NCBI GenBank assembly: GCA_964563155.1
Contig: CAZLVL010000003.1
Span: 62,001 to 126,000, forward strand
DNA length: 64,000 nucleotides
Reading direction: 5' to 3'
Source: DUPQ01 sp964563155
Lineage (GTDB): Bacteria; Bacillota; Clostridia; DUPQ01
This document shows, in pieces, positions 18,244 through 27,095 of the stretch. The translations under genes and the position numbers were made by a program. Below the pieces are notes generated by a model. The model searched no databases, was not told where the DNA came from, and was given only the letters and a program-made list of their open reading frames with translations. How positions within the stretch are numbered: position 1 is the stretch's first letter; each line of letters starts with the position of its first letter.

Positions 18244-19461
18244 TTACAATTTAAACTCTTGACCTGTGCCGAAATTCTCCACCACATAGTCTATATCCTT
18301 ATCTCCTCTGCCACTTAGGTTAACTAAAATTGAATTGGCTTTTCCATTTCTTGCAGCGTCTATGGCATAAGCTAGGGCATGAGAGCTTTCTAAGGCAGGT
18401 ATTATTCCTTCGTATTTAGATAACATAAAAAAGGCTTCTATTGCTTCTTTATCAGTTACAGATAGGTAATCTACCCTATTCATTTCATGTAAAAAGGCAT
18501 GCTCTGGTCCTACTGAAGGATAATCTAGGCCACTGGCTATAGAATAAACTGGTAGGGGCTCTCCTTTGTCATCTTGAAGCATAATACTTTCAAATCCATG
18601 TAGAACACCTGGACTTCCAAAGGTAATAGAGGCAGCATTGTCTCCAATATCGCTACCTTTACCCATTGGTTCTATACCAACTATTCTTACAGGGTCATTT
18701 AAAAAGGCTGTGAATAAGCCCATGGCATTACTGCCACCGCCTACACAGGCTACTATTTCATCTGGCAACTCTCCAGTCATTTCTGTGTATTGCTCTCTTG
18801 CTTCTATTCCTACCACCATTTGAAAGTCTCTAACCATCATGGGAAAAGGATGAGGTCCCACAACAGAACCTATACAATAGATTGAGTCTTTATAGTTTTG
18901 CATATAGGAGTCAAAAGCAGAATCCACCGCTTCTTTTAGGGTCTTTAGTCCATGACTTACAGGAACCACTTTAGCCCCTAAAATTTCCATTCTAGTTACA
19001 TTGGGAGCTTGCTTAGCTATATCCACCTCTCCCATGTGGATTTCACACTCTAAACCAAAAAAGGCTGCTGCTGTAGCAAGGGCAACTCCATGTTGTCCAG
19101 CACCTGTTTCTGCTATGAGACGTTTCTTACCCATATATTTTGCCAAGAGTCCCTCTCCCATACAGTGGTTCAACTTATGGGCACCGGTATGGTTTAAGTC
19201 TTCTCTTTTTAAATAAATTTGGCATCTACCTAATTTATTAGACAAACGCTCGCAGTGATAAACTGGAGTTGGTCTTCCTTGAAACTCTTTTCTTATTCTT
19301 CTTAATTCATTAATAAAAGATGCTGAATGGGCAATGGTCATATAGGCTTCTTCAATTTCTATAAAGGCTTCTTGAAGCTCTGGTGGCAAGTATGCTCCAC
19401 CATATTTTCCAAATCTTCCATTTTTATCTGGATATTTCTTTGTATAGTTTATAAAGTCCAT
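18244..19461 (-). CDS. trpB: Tryptophan synthase beta-like protein (orphan TrpB)
   Basis: A PLP-dependent TrpB of about 405 residues that would make tryptophan from indole and serine. The PLP lysine is in GAHKLNHCMG, the catalytic glutamate in AETGAGQHG, and the phosphate-binding loop is GGGSNAMG. Usual TrpB1 enzymes have HKINN at the lysine site; here it is HKLNHCMGE. No trpA or other trp gene is in the window, so it may act on free indole or have another role. I choose the ATG at 19461 after AGGTAG; a GTG at 19476 lacks a Shine-Dalgarno. Confidence 0.85.
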   Translation of the reverse strand: MDFINYTKKYPDKNGRFGKYGGAYLPPELQEAFIEIEEAYMTIAHSASFINELRRIRKEFQGRPTPVYHCERLSNKLGRCQIYLKREDLNHTGAHKLNHCMGEGLLAKYMGKKRLIAETGAGQHGVALATAAAFFGLECEIHMGEVDIAKQAPNVTRMEILGAKVVPVSHGLKTLKEAVDSAFDSYMQNYKDSIYCIGSVVGPHPFPMMVRDFQMVVGIEAREQYTEMTGELPDEIVACVGGGSNAMGLFTAFLNDPVRIVGIEPMGKGSDIGDNAASITFGSPGVLHGFESIMLQDDKGEPLPVYSIASGLDYPSVGPEHAFLHEMNRVDYLSVTDKEAIEAFFMLSKYEGIIPALESSHALAYAIDAARNGKANSILVNLSGRGDKDIDYVVENFGTGQEFKL

Positions 19462-19481
19462 AAAATCTACCTGCACTATGC

Positions 19482-20519
19482 TTATTTGTTTAACATAGCC
19501 TTTCTATATTGTTCACCCTCCCAACCCATAATGAAAGCCACATCATCATCGGTCATGGTGAAGGTAGTTAAATTGCTTTTTTTTGCTTGGTCCATAATGT
19601 ATAAAAATGCTAGAATGCTCTCTTCTAAAGTTAAAGCTTCTTTATAGGAGGTGGAATATTTTACCAGACCCGTATTTAGGTCTATAGAAGCTTTCTTATC
19701 TGCTCCCTTAGTAGTTATAGCTCCTAGCATATAGGCTGCTTGGTCTGGATACAAAATATTAGAATCAAACCACTCATCAGTAAAATCTGCACCCTTTAGA
19801 TAGGATACTAGCCTTTTTGTATCAGTTACAAAGGAGCCATCTTCTTGGGGCTTAACCGCCACAGGTCCATAGTCATCTGTAATATTAAGTTTTTCTCTAA
19901 TCTTATCTGTAACATATTGATTAATTTTTTGAGCCTCTTCCATAGTTGGACCTGTAATAATAACACCATGAGAGCCCATGAAAATAATATTAGGAATGGT
20001 CTTCATTTCTTCTATTTTTTTCTTAATCTCTAAAGTTAGATAAAAACCTGGTGCAATGTAGTCGAGCCATAAGTAGCTATAGGGTCCTTTTTCAAACAGC
20101 TCATCTGCAATACTTTTTCCTTCTTTTGTACAGCATAGAAGATTTCCATAAACTGAATGGGTGTGTAAAACATATTTATCTAAAAAGGAATGAAAACCTG
20201 CTTCTACAGAGGGTCTTCCTTCTTTTAGGCCAGGCATTTGGATCATGTTTTGTTTAACATAATCTCCACTTTCTTTATAAAAGTCTCTTTTTTCATCCAA
20301 GTTTACATTATCATAGTAATCACAAACCTTTTTGTAATCTACTACAACATAGCCTTCACTGGCATTTAAGTCAGACAAATTATAGCCAGAGGCCTTTACT
20401 GCCATAAGCCTATCATCCAACTTAACAGATGTATTACCTCCACCACCTTGGGTATAGTCAGGCTGAGATCCTACCGCTACTGACATGTCTACCATTTCTT
20501 TAATCAATTTTTCATACAT
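19482..20519 (-). CDS. Class II aldolase (rhamnulose-1-phosphate aldolase-like)
   Basis: A 345-residue class II aldolase/adducin family protein. The N-terminal TQGGGGNTSVKL motif (about 24-35) and the zinc-ligand pair in LHTHSVYGN (about 118) are characteristic; GSHGVIITGPT supplies a third ligand. It resembles the aldolase half of bifunctional aldolase/dehydrogenases of the RhaEW/YuxG type. The matching dehydrogenase is encoded separately at 24040-24816. Cleavage of a ketose 1-phosphate to DHAP plus an aldehyde is the expected reaction; the sugar is not determined. Confidence 0.8.
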   Translation of the reverse strand: MYEKLIKEMVDMSVAVGSQPDYTQGGGGNTSVKLDDRLMAVKASGYNLSDLNASEGYVVVDYKKVCDYYDNVNLDEKRDFYKESGDYVKQNMIQMPGLKEGRPSVEAGFHSFLDKYVLHTHSVYGNLLCCTKEGKSIADELFEKGPYSYLWLDYIAPGFYLTLEIKKKIEEMKTIPNIIFMGSHGVIITGPTMEEAQKINQYVTDKIREKLNITDDYGPVAVKPQEDGSFVTDTKRLVSYLKGADFTDEWFDSNILYPDQAAYMLGAITTKGADKKASIDLNTGLVKYSTSYKEALTLEESILAFLYIMDQAKKSNLTTFTMTDDDVAFIMGWEGEQYRKAMLNK

Positions 20520-20551
20520 ATATGCTACCTCTTTTATATTAAAAATACTTA

Positions 20552-22033
20552 TTATCCCTTATTCAAAATATTGGATTTGTAATACTCATACTTTTCTTCC
20601 CAGACTTTTGCATCTTTAGGAAAATATGATTTAATCTCAAAGGAATCTCTTATAATCCTTCTAGCTTGGTCTAGATCTTTAATCTTACCTAGAGCAATTA
20701 ACTGGGCTACAATGTTGCCAATAGCAGTAGCTTCAATAGGCCCTGCTGTTACTTCAACACCTAGGGCATCTGCTGTGAATTGAGAAAGCATGGTGTTTTT
20801 ACAACCACCACCAACCATATGGAGTTTTTCAATCTTTTGTCCCACAATCTCACACAAGCCATCATAAACATACCTATATTTAAAGGCTAGACTCTCCATA
20901 ATACATCTAACAATCTCTGCCTTATTTTTGGGAACATATTGGCCTGTTCTTTCACAAAAGTCTACCACCCTTTGGGGCATATTGCCTGGATGATAAAAAT
21001 CATTGTGGTCCACATCAATAAAGCATTTAAAGGGCTCAACCTTGGCTGCAGCTGATTCTAACTCATCAAAGGTCATGGCTTGTCCTTCTTTATTCCACTG
21101 CCTTCTACACTCTTGGTAAATCCAAAGGCCCATAATATTCTTTAAAAGCCTTGTGGTCTTGTTAATGCCACCTTCATTAGAATACTCTAAATCATAGGTC
21201 ATATCATTTATAACTGGGCTATCCAATTCGGTTCCTAAAATGGACCAAGTACCACTGGATAAAAAGGCAAAAGGAGAGGTTTGGGCAGGGGCTGAAATCA
21301 TGGCACAACCTGTATCATGACCAGCTACCGCTATAACAGGAATATCCTTTTCAATACCTGTTTCTCTTTTAATCCCATCTGTTAAGCTACCAATAACAGT
21401 AGCAGTGTCTACAATTTTTTCTAAAATCTTTGTAGGAATATTTAAACTATCCAAAAGTTCATAGTCCCAATCATAGGTTTTAGCATCTAGCATTTGGGTG
21501 GTAGAGGCTATGGAAAACTCAGCAACCTTTTCACCGGTTAAAAAACATGATAAGAGGTCAGGCATAAAAAGAAGTTTGTCCGCTCTATCTAGGAGCTCTG
21601 GCTGGTTTTTCAACAAGGAATACAACTGGTAAATACTATTAAACTGCATAAATTGTATGCCTGTTCGATCGTATAACTTTTTCTTACCTACTAAGTCCCA
21701 GACCTCTTCCATTAATTTGTCTGTTCTTTTATCTCTATAGTGAACAGGGTTTTCCAAGAGTCTTCCAGCTTCATCTAAAAGCCCAAAATCCACTCCCCAA
21801 GTATCTATGCCTATTCCGTCAATATCTCCATGACCATCATTTTTAGCCTTTATAAGGGCTACCTTCATTTCATGAAAGAGTCTTAGAACATCCCAATACA
21901 AGGTATCGTGGACTAAAACTGGCTCATTGGGAAATCTATGTATTTCTTCAATTTCTATTTTCTTTCCATCGAATTGACCCAGCATAACAGTACCACTACT
22001 TGCTCCAAAGTCATATGCCAATATCTTTGTCAA
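20552..22033 (-). CDS. rhaB: Rhamnulokinase-like FGGY carbohydrate kinase
   Basis: A 493-residue FGGY kinase closest to rhamnulokinase: DFGASSGTVMLG at the N-terminus (ATP site), IGIDTWGVDFGLLD with the catalytic aspartate, SSGTWSILGTE and VGGGCKNTMLSQ (adenosine motif). It would phosphorylate a ketose at C1 for the neighbouring aldolase. The initiation codon is TTG at 22033, 6 nt after a perfect GGAGG. Rhamnulose is the family substrate, but no rhamnose isomerase or transporter is nearby, so another deoxy-ketose is possible. Confidence 0.82.
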   Translation of the reverse strand: MTKILAYDFGASSGTVMLGQFDGKKIEIEEIHRFPNEPVLVHDTLYWDVLRLFHEMKVALIKAKNDGHGDIDGIGIDTWGVDFGLLDEAGRLLENPVHYRDKRTDKLMEEVWDLVGKKKLYDRTGIQFMQFNSIYQLYSLLKNQPELLDRADKLLFMPDLLSCFLTGEKVAEFSIASTTQMLDAKTYDWDYELLDSLNIPTKILEKIVDTATVIGSLTDGIKRETGIEKDIPVIAVAGHDTGCAMISAPAQTSPFAFLSSGTWSILGTELDSPVINDMTYDLEYSNEGGINKTTRLLKNIMGLWIYQECRRQWNKEGQAMTFDELESAAAKVEPFKCFIDVDHNDFYHPGNMPQRVVDFCERTGQYVPKNKAEIVRCIMESLAFKYRYVYDGLCEIVGQKIEKLHMVGGGCKNTMLSQFTADALGVEVTAGPIEATAIGNIVAQLIALGKIKDLDQARRIIRDSFEIKSYFPKDAKVWEEKYEYYKSNILNKG

Positions 22034-22069
22034 TTTAAACCTCCAAATATGTCTACAAATATGTCTATC

Positions 22070-22804
22070 TTATTTTACAGCTTCAATCTCTTTTATATAT
22101 TTATCCAACTGTGTTTTTTCAAATTCTTCAGCTAAAGTTGCTAAAGGTTCTAAATCATCATCCAAAGCAAAGGTTTCAAAGGCTCTAACATATTCAATAT
22201 ATCTTTCTTTAGGTATATAAATTGGTAAAAAATCTTCCTTCATAAGCACATAGTTCATAATCATTTTGCCAGTTCTACTATTTCCATCTATAAAAGGATG
22301 AATTTTCATAAAGAGGGCATAGGCATACATTGCCTTGGCTGGAACACTTTCAATTTCCAAATATGGAAGGTCCACAAAGTATTTTTTCATCTTGTAATAT
22401 GCTTTTTCTGGAGAAGGGGGCACATGCTTTCTACCAGGAATTATCAAATTCACATTTCTATAAATGCCACCAATTGAAATATCTTCAACTAACATGGCAT
22501 TAATATCCTTAACCGTCTCCTCATCTAGGTAGAGGTCTTTTTTCAAGAACATTCTCATATATTTAAAGGCTTTGCCATGATTAAATATTTCGTAAAAGTC
22601 CTTGTTCTTTTCCATATCTGAATGCTTGTTATTCAAGATATCCCTAACCTGCTTAGCAGACAACTTATTTCCTTTAATCTTGGTGGACTCAAAGGTATAA
22701 TCTGCTTCAAATTCTTTTTCTAGTTGCTCAATCTTTTGGTAATCGAGTAGCTTTAAGTTTTCTCTAACAAAATCTCTTTTTTCACATAATTCTTTATAGC
22801 TCAA
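22070..22804 (-). CDS. Fic domain protein
   Basis: A protein of about 244 residues. The Fic core motif is HPFIDGNSRTGK (about 175), differing from the usual HPFxxGNGR by serine for the second glycine; the AMP-transfer histidine is present. The N-terminal region holds STKIKGN where class II Fic proteins have an inhibitory (S/T)xxxEGN helix, so the inhibitory glutamate is lysine. I place the start at TTG 22804 with AAAGGGG 8 nt upstream. Target unknown. It is embedded between the PHP and kinase genes, so it is co-transcribed with them. Confidence 0.8.
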   Translation of the reverse strand: MSYKELCEKRDFVRENLKLLDYQKIEQLEKEFEADYTFESTKIKGNKLSAKQVRDILNNKHSDMEKNKDFYEIFNHGKAFKYMRMFLKKDLYLDEETVKDINAMLVEDISIGGIYRNVNLIIPGRKHVPPSPEKAYYKMKKYFVDLPYLEIESVPAKAMYAYALFMKIHPFIDGNSRTGKMIMNYVLMKEDFLPIYIPKERYIEYVRAFETFALDDDLEPLATLAEEFEKTQLDKYIKEIEAVK

Positions 22805-22817
22805 CAAAATCACCCCT

Positions 22818-24038
22818 TTATTTTTTGTAAAACATTGCATTTTCAATGTTTTCAGTTGCCCTTTTTTCGTGTTCTATTAGGGCATAAGTAGACTCTCTCA
22901 AATTGTCAAAAAACTCATCTCTCATGGCAGTACATATAAAGTTTTGTCTTGGTGAGTTAATATCTTCTCCACTTATTTGGAAAAAACCATGTTGTTCACA
23001 AAGGCCTTTAACTCTAATTAGCTGCTCTTTGGTATTTCTAGAAGGCATATAGGTAACCCCATTAAAGCCTAAATTCTTTAGTTCTAAAAACAGTTCATCT
23101 AGATAAGAATCTTCAAACAGTTGAGGCTTCTTATCTCCGGTTACTGAATCGCCTACATCTCCTAAATATGCATAGGCTGAAATGGCCCCAGTGTCTTTAC
23201 ATAAAGAAATGTAGTCTTTGACACTTGGACATTCATCATATGCATCTATGTAGAATAAAGATATTAAATCACTTTTAATAGCCCCTAAAAGATCATAGAC
23301 ATATACTGGATTTTCTGTGTCCTTTAAGAACTCTTCATTTTTAGGACTAAGAGGAAGCTTTAGTGTGTTTTTATAAAAATCAATTAACTTATCTCCTCTT
23401 CCAAATCTTTCCATAAGTTTAAGGGCTAAGCTATAGGAAATATGTCTTTCTGTAACACTGCCCCCTTCATGAAATAAGGAAAGGGGCAAAACATCCTTTT
23501 CAAAATCAATGCTTATATCATACTTTCCAAGTACCTCATTGATTCTTTGGCACATCCTATAATTTCTGTCATTTCTAGCTTCTCTATAAACTTGCATGTA
23601 GTCTTGAACCTGAAAAATATATTGATGAGGAATACCATGCAAGGCAACATAGGCTAAAGTATTTTGGTCAGGATTGTTTATCCTCATACCCTTAAAAGGA
23701 GTATCATCCATTCTTACCCTTATTTCCATACCACAGGTTATGGGCATGTCCATAATCTTTCCAGCCTCTATAAACTCAAAGCACCCAGCTGCAGAATCAT
23801 GGTCCATAACACCTGCTGTGCTTAGTCCACTTAAGTAGGCTGTAAAAAGGGCCTTTGTAGGACTATAGGGAGAAAAGGAATACATGGTATGAATATGATT
23901 ATTGACATCATTAGAAAATAAGGGCTTTTGAACATCACCCTTATCTATTGCTTTTTTCAATATCTTTAAACTTTTCAATCTTTCTTCTTTTTTAGGATTG
24001 TTTAAGTTTTCAATCTGTAATAAATAGAATTGGTTCAT
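22818..24038 (-). CDS. PHP domain metal-dependent hydrolase
   Basis: A 406-residue protein whose N-terminal third carries PHP signatures: NHIHTMYSFSPYSP (about 45), GVMDHDSAAG (about 76) and CGMEIRV (about 101). PHP proteins are phosphoesterases or related hydrolases with a trinuclear metal site. The remainder is helical and unassigned. It ends 13 bp before the fic start and begins 1 bp after the dehydrogenase gene. A role in hydrolysing a phosphorylated sugar is inferred from the operon only. Confidence 0.75.
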   Translation of the reverse strand: MNQFYLLQIENLNNPKKEERLKSLKILKKAIDKGDVQKPLFSNDVNNHIHTMYSFSPYSPTKALFTAYLSGLSTAGVMDHDSAAGCFEFIEAGKIMDMPITCGMEIRVRMDDTPFKGMRINNPDQNTLAYVALHGIPHQYIFQVQDYMQVYREARNDRNYRMCQRINEVLGKYDISIDFEKDVLPLSLFHEGGSVTERHISYSLALKLMERFGRGDKLIDFYKNTLKLPLSPKNEEFLKDTENPVYVYDLLGAIKSDLISLFYIDAYDECPSVKDYISLCKDTGAISAYAYLGDVGDSVTGDKKPQLFEDSYLDELFLELKNLGFNGVTYMPSRNTKEQLIRVKGLCEQHGFFQISGEDINSPRQNFICTAMRDEFFDNLRESTYALIEHEKRATENIENAMFYKK

Positions 24039-24039
24039 C

Positions 24040-24816
24040 TTATCTCATTTCCTGTCCACCAGTAACATTTATAGCCTGACCTGTCATATAGCTAGACATA
24101 TCAGACGCTAAAAAGACCATAACATTAGCAATATCTTCGTATTCACAAGACCTTCCCATGGGGACTTGATCTAAATATTTTTGTCTTACAGCTTCTTCAC
24201 TAATTCCTTGATTAGCTGCATATTGCTTAAAGAGACTATCCACCCATAGAGGGGAATTTAAGAGGTTACCAGGACATATTGCATTAAACCTTATATTATC
24301 CCTTGCATATTCTAGGGCTAAACTTTGGGTAAGGCCAATGCCGCCAAACTTAGATGCAGCATAAGCAGAATTTCTAAAGGAACCTTTTTTACCTGACTTG
24401 CTGTTTATTTGTATGAAAGAAGCTCCTTCTTTGTTGTTAAGCATATATTTAACTGCAGATTTGGCACAGATAAAATATCCAACCAAATTAACCTCTTGGA
24501 CCAGTCTCCACTTATCTATATCAAAATCATGGGTTGAACCAGAAATAACTATACCAGCATTGTTAATAAAAATATCAATTCTTCCAAATTTATCCACTGC
24601 CAGTTGGGTCATTTTATCCACTTGATCTTCTTTTGTTACATCCACTTGAATTGAAACAGCATTTTTAAGGCCTGCTGCCACTGAAGCTGCCTTTTCTCCA
24701 TTTAGGTCTGCCACAACAACATAACAACCTTCCTTATCCAATCTTTGGGCAAGGGCTTCTCCTAATCCTTGAGCCGCTCCTGTTATTATTGCAACCTTGT
24801 TTTTTAACATTTCCAT
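24040..24816 (-). CDS. SrlD-like short-chain dehydrogenase
   Basis: A 258-residue SDR enzyme with the NAD-binding TGAAQGLG motif (about 14), NNAGI, and the catalytic Ser/Tyr/Lys in INSKSG and YAASKFGG. The stretches VNLVGYFICA, IQINSKSGK and TGQAINVTGG match sorbitol-6-phosphate 2-dehydrogenase (SrlD) unusually well; the dehydrogenase half of RhaEW/YuxG is also of this kind. It is first gene of the nine-gene operon. GGAGTG lies just before the ATG. The substrate could be a polyol phosphate or the lactaldehyde released by the aldolase. Confidence 0.82.
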   Translation of the reverse strand: MEMLKNKVAIITGAAQGLGEALAQRLDKEGCYVVVADLNGEKAASVAAGLKNAVSIQVDVTKEDQVDKMTQLAVDKFGRIDIFINNAGIVISGSTHDFDIDKWRLVQEVNLVGYFICAKSAVKYMLNNKEGASFIQINSKSGKKGSFRNSAYAASKFGGIGLTQSLALEYARDNIRFNAICPGNLLNSPLWVDSLFKQYAANQGISEEAVRQKYLDQVPMGRSCEYEDIANVMVFLASDMSSYMTGQAINVTGGQEMR

Positions 24817-24906
24817 AAATCACTCCAATAAATTTATCTCTTGTCCTAATTATATGATAATTTCCAAGATAATCCTATAGAATATGACACTAATAACTTG
24901 CATAAA

Positions 24907-25032
24907 CTAAGAAAAAAACTTGAAATAAATCCATATTCCACTAATTATAATGAATAAAATTACTATTACTATTGTTTTTATGATTTTATGTCTAAATTCG
25001 GCCTTATCATCTTCTTTTTGTCTGTCACTCAT
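24907..25032 (-). CDS. 41-residue membrane miniprotein coupled to the nuclease fusion
   Basis: The reading frame encodes 41 residues: a hydrophilic start (MSDRQKEDDKAEFRHKII) and one strong hydrophobic segment (about residues 19-36), ending KFFS. AGGAG lies 6 nt before the ATG. The ATG overlaps the stop codon of the phosphatase-nuclease fusion as ATGA, a standard translational-coupling arrangement. It fills an otherwise empty interval before the nine-gene operon. Function unknown; it could anchor or regulate its neighbour. I did not recognise a family. Confidence 0.65.
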   Translation of the reverse strand: MSDRQKEDDKAEFRHKIIKTIVIVILFIIISGIWIYFKFFS

Positions 25033-27089
25033 GTAAAACTCCTTAGGTTTCTTAATATCATTACCATGGCATAGGTATCTAGTTTACAATATTCCAGCAA
25101 TTGCTTTCTTATTTCTTTTACCCTGTTTTCATCTAAATCTTTTAAAAGCCTAAAGGCTGACATGGCTTGGTCTCCTCTTTGAACCCCTTGCAAGTTTTCG
25201 TACTTCAGGCTTTCTTCATTGGGAAATAGGGCTGGTAAAACATACTTAATAGAATAGCTTCCCTGCATATTAGCATTATAGTACCAGTGGTTTTTAAAGG
25301 GAATCATAAGGTCCTTCATATTATCATGAATATCCATTAGGGCATCAGAATATTGAGGATGTTTTAATGCTAAATTCTTTATTATCCCCTTTTCAAAAGC
25401 TATGTTATAGGCTAGGCTTTGAGCACCTTTTGGAATATCTTGTATTAATGCTTTTACTAAATCCAAGGTCCATTCTTTTGTATGGTCTGCTAAAAATTCC
25501 TTATGTTCTAGTTCTCCATTTTCATGTTCAATGTGTAAATAATATTGAAAAGCCACCTGCTGATAAACAGTTATTTTATCAAAAGGAGGAACTGGATATT
25601 GTACAGACTCAAAATCTAGATGATAAATAGGATATCTAAGGTCATCTAGAAATCTTTTAATCTCCTCTTTATTAATAATCTCTTTTTTACTTAATTGGTT
25701 TTTTACTACAGGTCTTAGCTTAGGATAAAACTTCTTACTATTTACTAAATCCTCAAAGGAAAATACCCCATCTCTATACATGTTGAACTTGGTACTTCTA
25801 AAGACATTTCTTAAATCAAATATGCTTTCTTTAGGTAATCCCCATAGTTTTTTACAGTAGTCAAAGTAACCACAAGCATAAGGGTTAAAACAATGGTCTC
25901 CAATATCTATACTAGGCTCAACCTTTATATCCATATCCTTTTGCAGATGCTCTAAAAACCTTAAAATTTCTTGATTTTTACCTTCGATTTCTTTACTTAC
26001 ATCAGTAATGTTAAATAATTGATTTAAGTCTAAATCACCTTGTCTTGTATACTGATTGTTCAAAGTTATGATATGGACCTTTTTTACCACAAAGCCTAAA
26101 AGGCTTAAAATTGTTGCTTGATAAGCAATGTCATCATAGTAAATTTCTCTTATGGAGGTAGAACTTTTTACTTCGAAAATCTCTACATTCTTCCCTTCCA
26201 CCTTTAAGATATCTACACTTAAAAACCGTCCTTTAAGAGAAAAAGAAGCCTCTGCAATATATTTTCTTCCTTCTTCAATATATCTTTTGGTATCTTCTAT
26301 CATTTTAGATTTGTCATTTTGATACTCTACATAAGCTATATCAGAAAATAGTCCTAGAGCTACCTCTCCTACATAGGTTCCACTTTTTAGAATCTCCTCA
26401 TTTACTATGGAAGAATCAAACAAGTCTGGCTTTACCTTATCAAGCCAATACATTTTTTCACATTGTTTTGCCCTTATATACTTAGATTTAGAAATATAAA
26501 ATTCATCTATCCTTTTAAAAGCAATGTCTTCAGGCTTGTATTGGACAACCTCACAATTATCTATAATATATTCTCTCAAATTTTCGTTTTCTGGAACTCC
26601 TTTAAAATAGTGGCCTAAAACAACAGCTATCCCTCCGTGGGCAACCAATAGAATGTTTTTTACCTTAGTCTTTTTATCATCCCAATGCTCTTGTATAAGT
26701 TCATCTAAAAAGGAAGAGACTCTGGCATAAAAATCAAAATAGGACTCTGAACCTTCCAATTGAATGTCTGGATTAATTGACCATACTCTTTCTCGAAAAT
26801 CTCGATTGTTATGAAAGGGGATCCCTTCATTTAATCTAAAGTCCCTTTCTTTAATCCTCTCATCTTTTAAAATTTCTAGATTTCTATTTTCACAAATGAT
26901 TTTTGCAGTTTCATAGGCCCTTTGCAAAGGTGAAGAGACCACTAAATCAAAGTCTATATCTTTAAGCTTTTCTCTTATTTCTTCAGCTTGAAGCCTCCCA
27001 AAATCATTTAAGGGAATATCAGTAAAGCCTTGCACTTTTTTATTTAGATTCCAGTCGGTTTGTCCGTGTCTTATAAGAAAAATGTTCAT
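25029..27089 (-). CDS. Histidine phosphatase fused to Cas4-like nuclease and DEDD exonuclease (DUF2779)
   Basis: A protein of about 686 residues in three parts. Residues 1-190 form a complete histidine phosphatase (FLIRHGQTDWN, SSPLQRA, VAHGG). Residues about 210-440 form a RecB/Cas4-like nuclease with SVDIL, EVKSST and a later Gln, plus one N-terminal cysteine (AKQCEK) and CFNPYACGYFDYC, suggesting a 4Fe-4S cluster. Residues about 500-686 (DUF2779) look like a DEDD exonuclease: HLDFES, AYNIAFEKG, YCKLD. No internal start or stop lies at the junction. The ATG at 27089 has no Shine-Dalgarno and appears leaderless. Confidence 0.8.
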   Translation of the reverse strand: MNIFLIRHGQTDWNLNKKVQGFTDIPLNDFGRLQAEEIREKLKDIDFDLVVSSPLQRAYETAKIICENRNLEILKDERIKERDFRLNEGIPFHNNRDFRERVWSINPDIQLEGSESYFDFYARVSSFLDELIQEHWDDKKTKVKNILLVAHGGIAVVLGHYFKGVPENENLREYIIDNCEVVQYKPEDIAFKRIDEFYISKSKYIRAKQCEKMYWLDKVKPDLFDSSIVNEEILKSGTYVGEVALGLFSDIAYVEYQNDKSKMIEDTKRYIEEGRKYIAEASFSLKGRFLSVDILKVEGKNVEIFEVKSSTSIREIYYDDIAYQATILSLLGFVVKKVHIITLNNQYTRQGDLDLNQLFNITDVSKEIEGKNQEILRFLEHLQKDMDIKVEPSIDIGDHCFNPYACGYFDYCKKLWGLPKESIFDLRNVFRSTKFNMYRDGVFSFEDLVNSKKFYPKLRPVVKNQLSKKEIINKEEIKRFLDDLRYPIYHLDFESVQYPVPPFDKITVYQQVAFQYYLHIEHENGELEHKEFLADHTKEWTLDLVKALIQDIPKGAQSLAYNIAFEKGIIKNLALKHPQYSDALMDIHDNMKDLMIPFKNHWYYNANMQGSYSIKYVLPALFPNEESLKYENLQGVQRGDQAMSAFRLLKDLDENRVKEIRKQLLEYCKLDTYAMVMILRNLRSFT

Positions 27090-27095
27090 AAAAAT

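Noticed and set aside
25029..27089. Two adjacent genes merged by error
   Set aside because: The frame is continuous through the junction, with no internal start, stop or Shine-Dalgarno in phase, so I treat the fusion as real.
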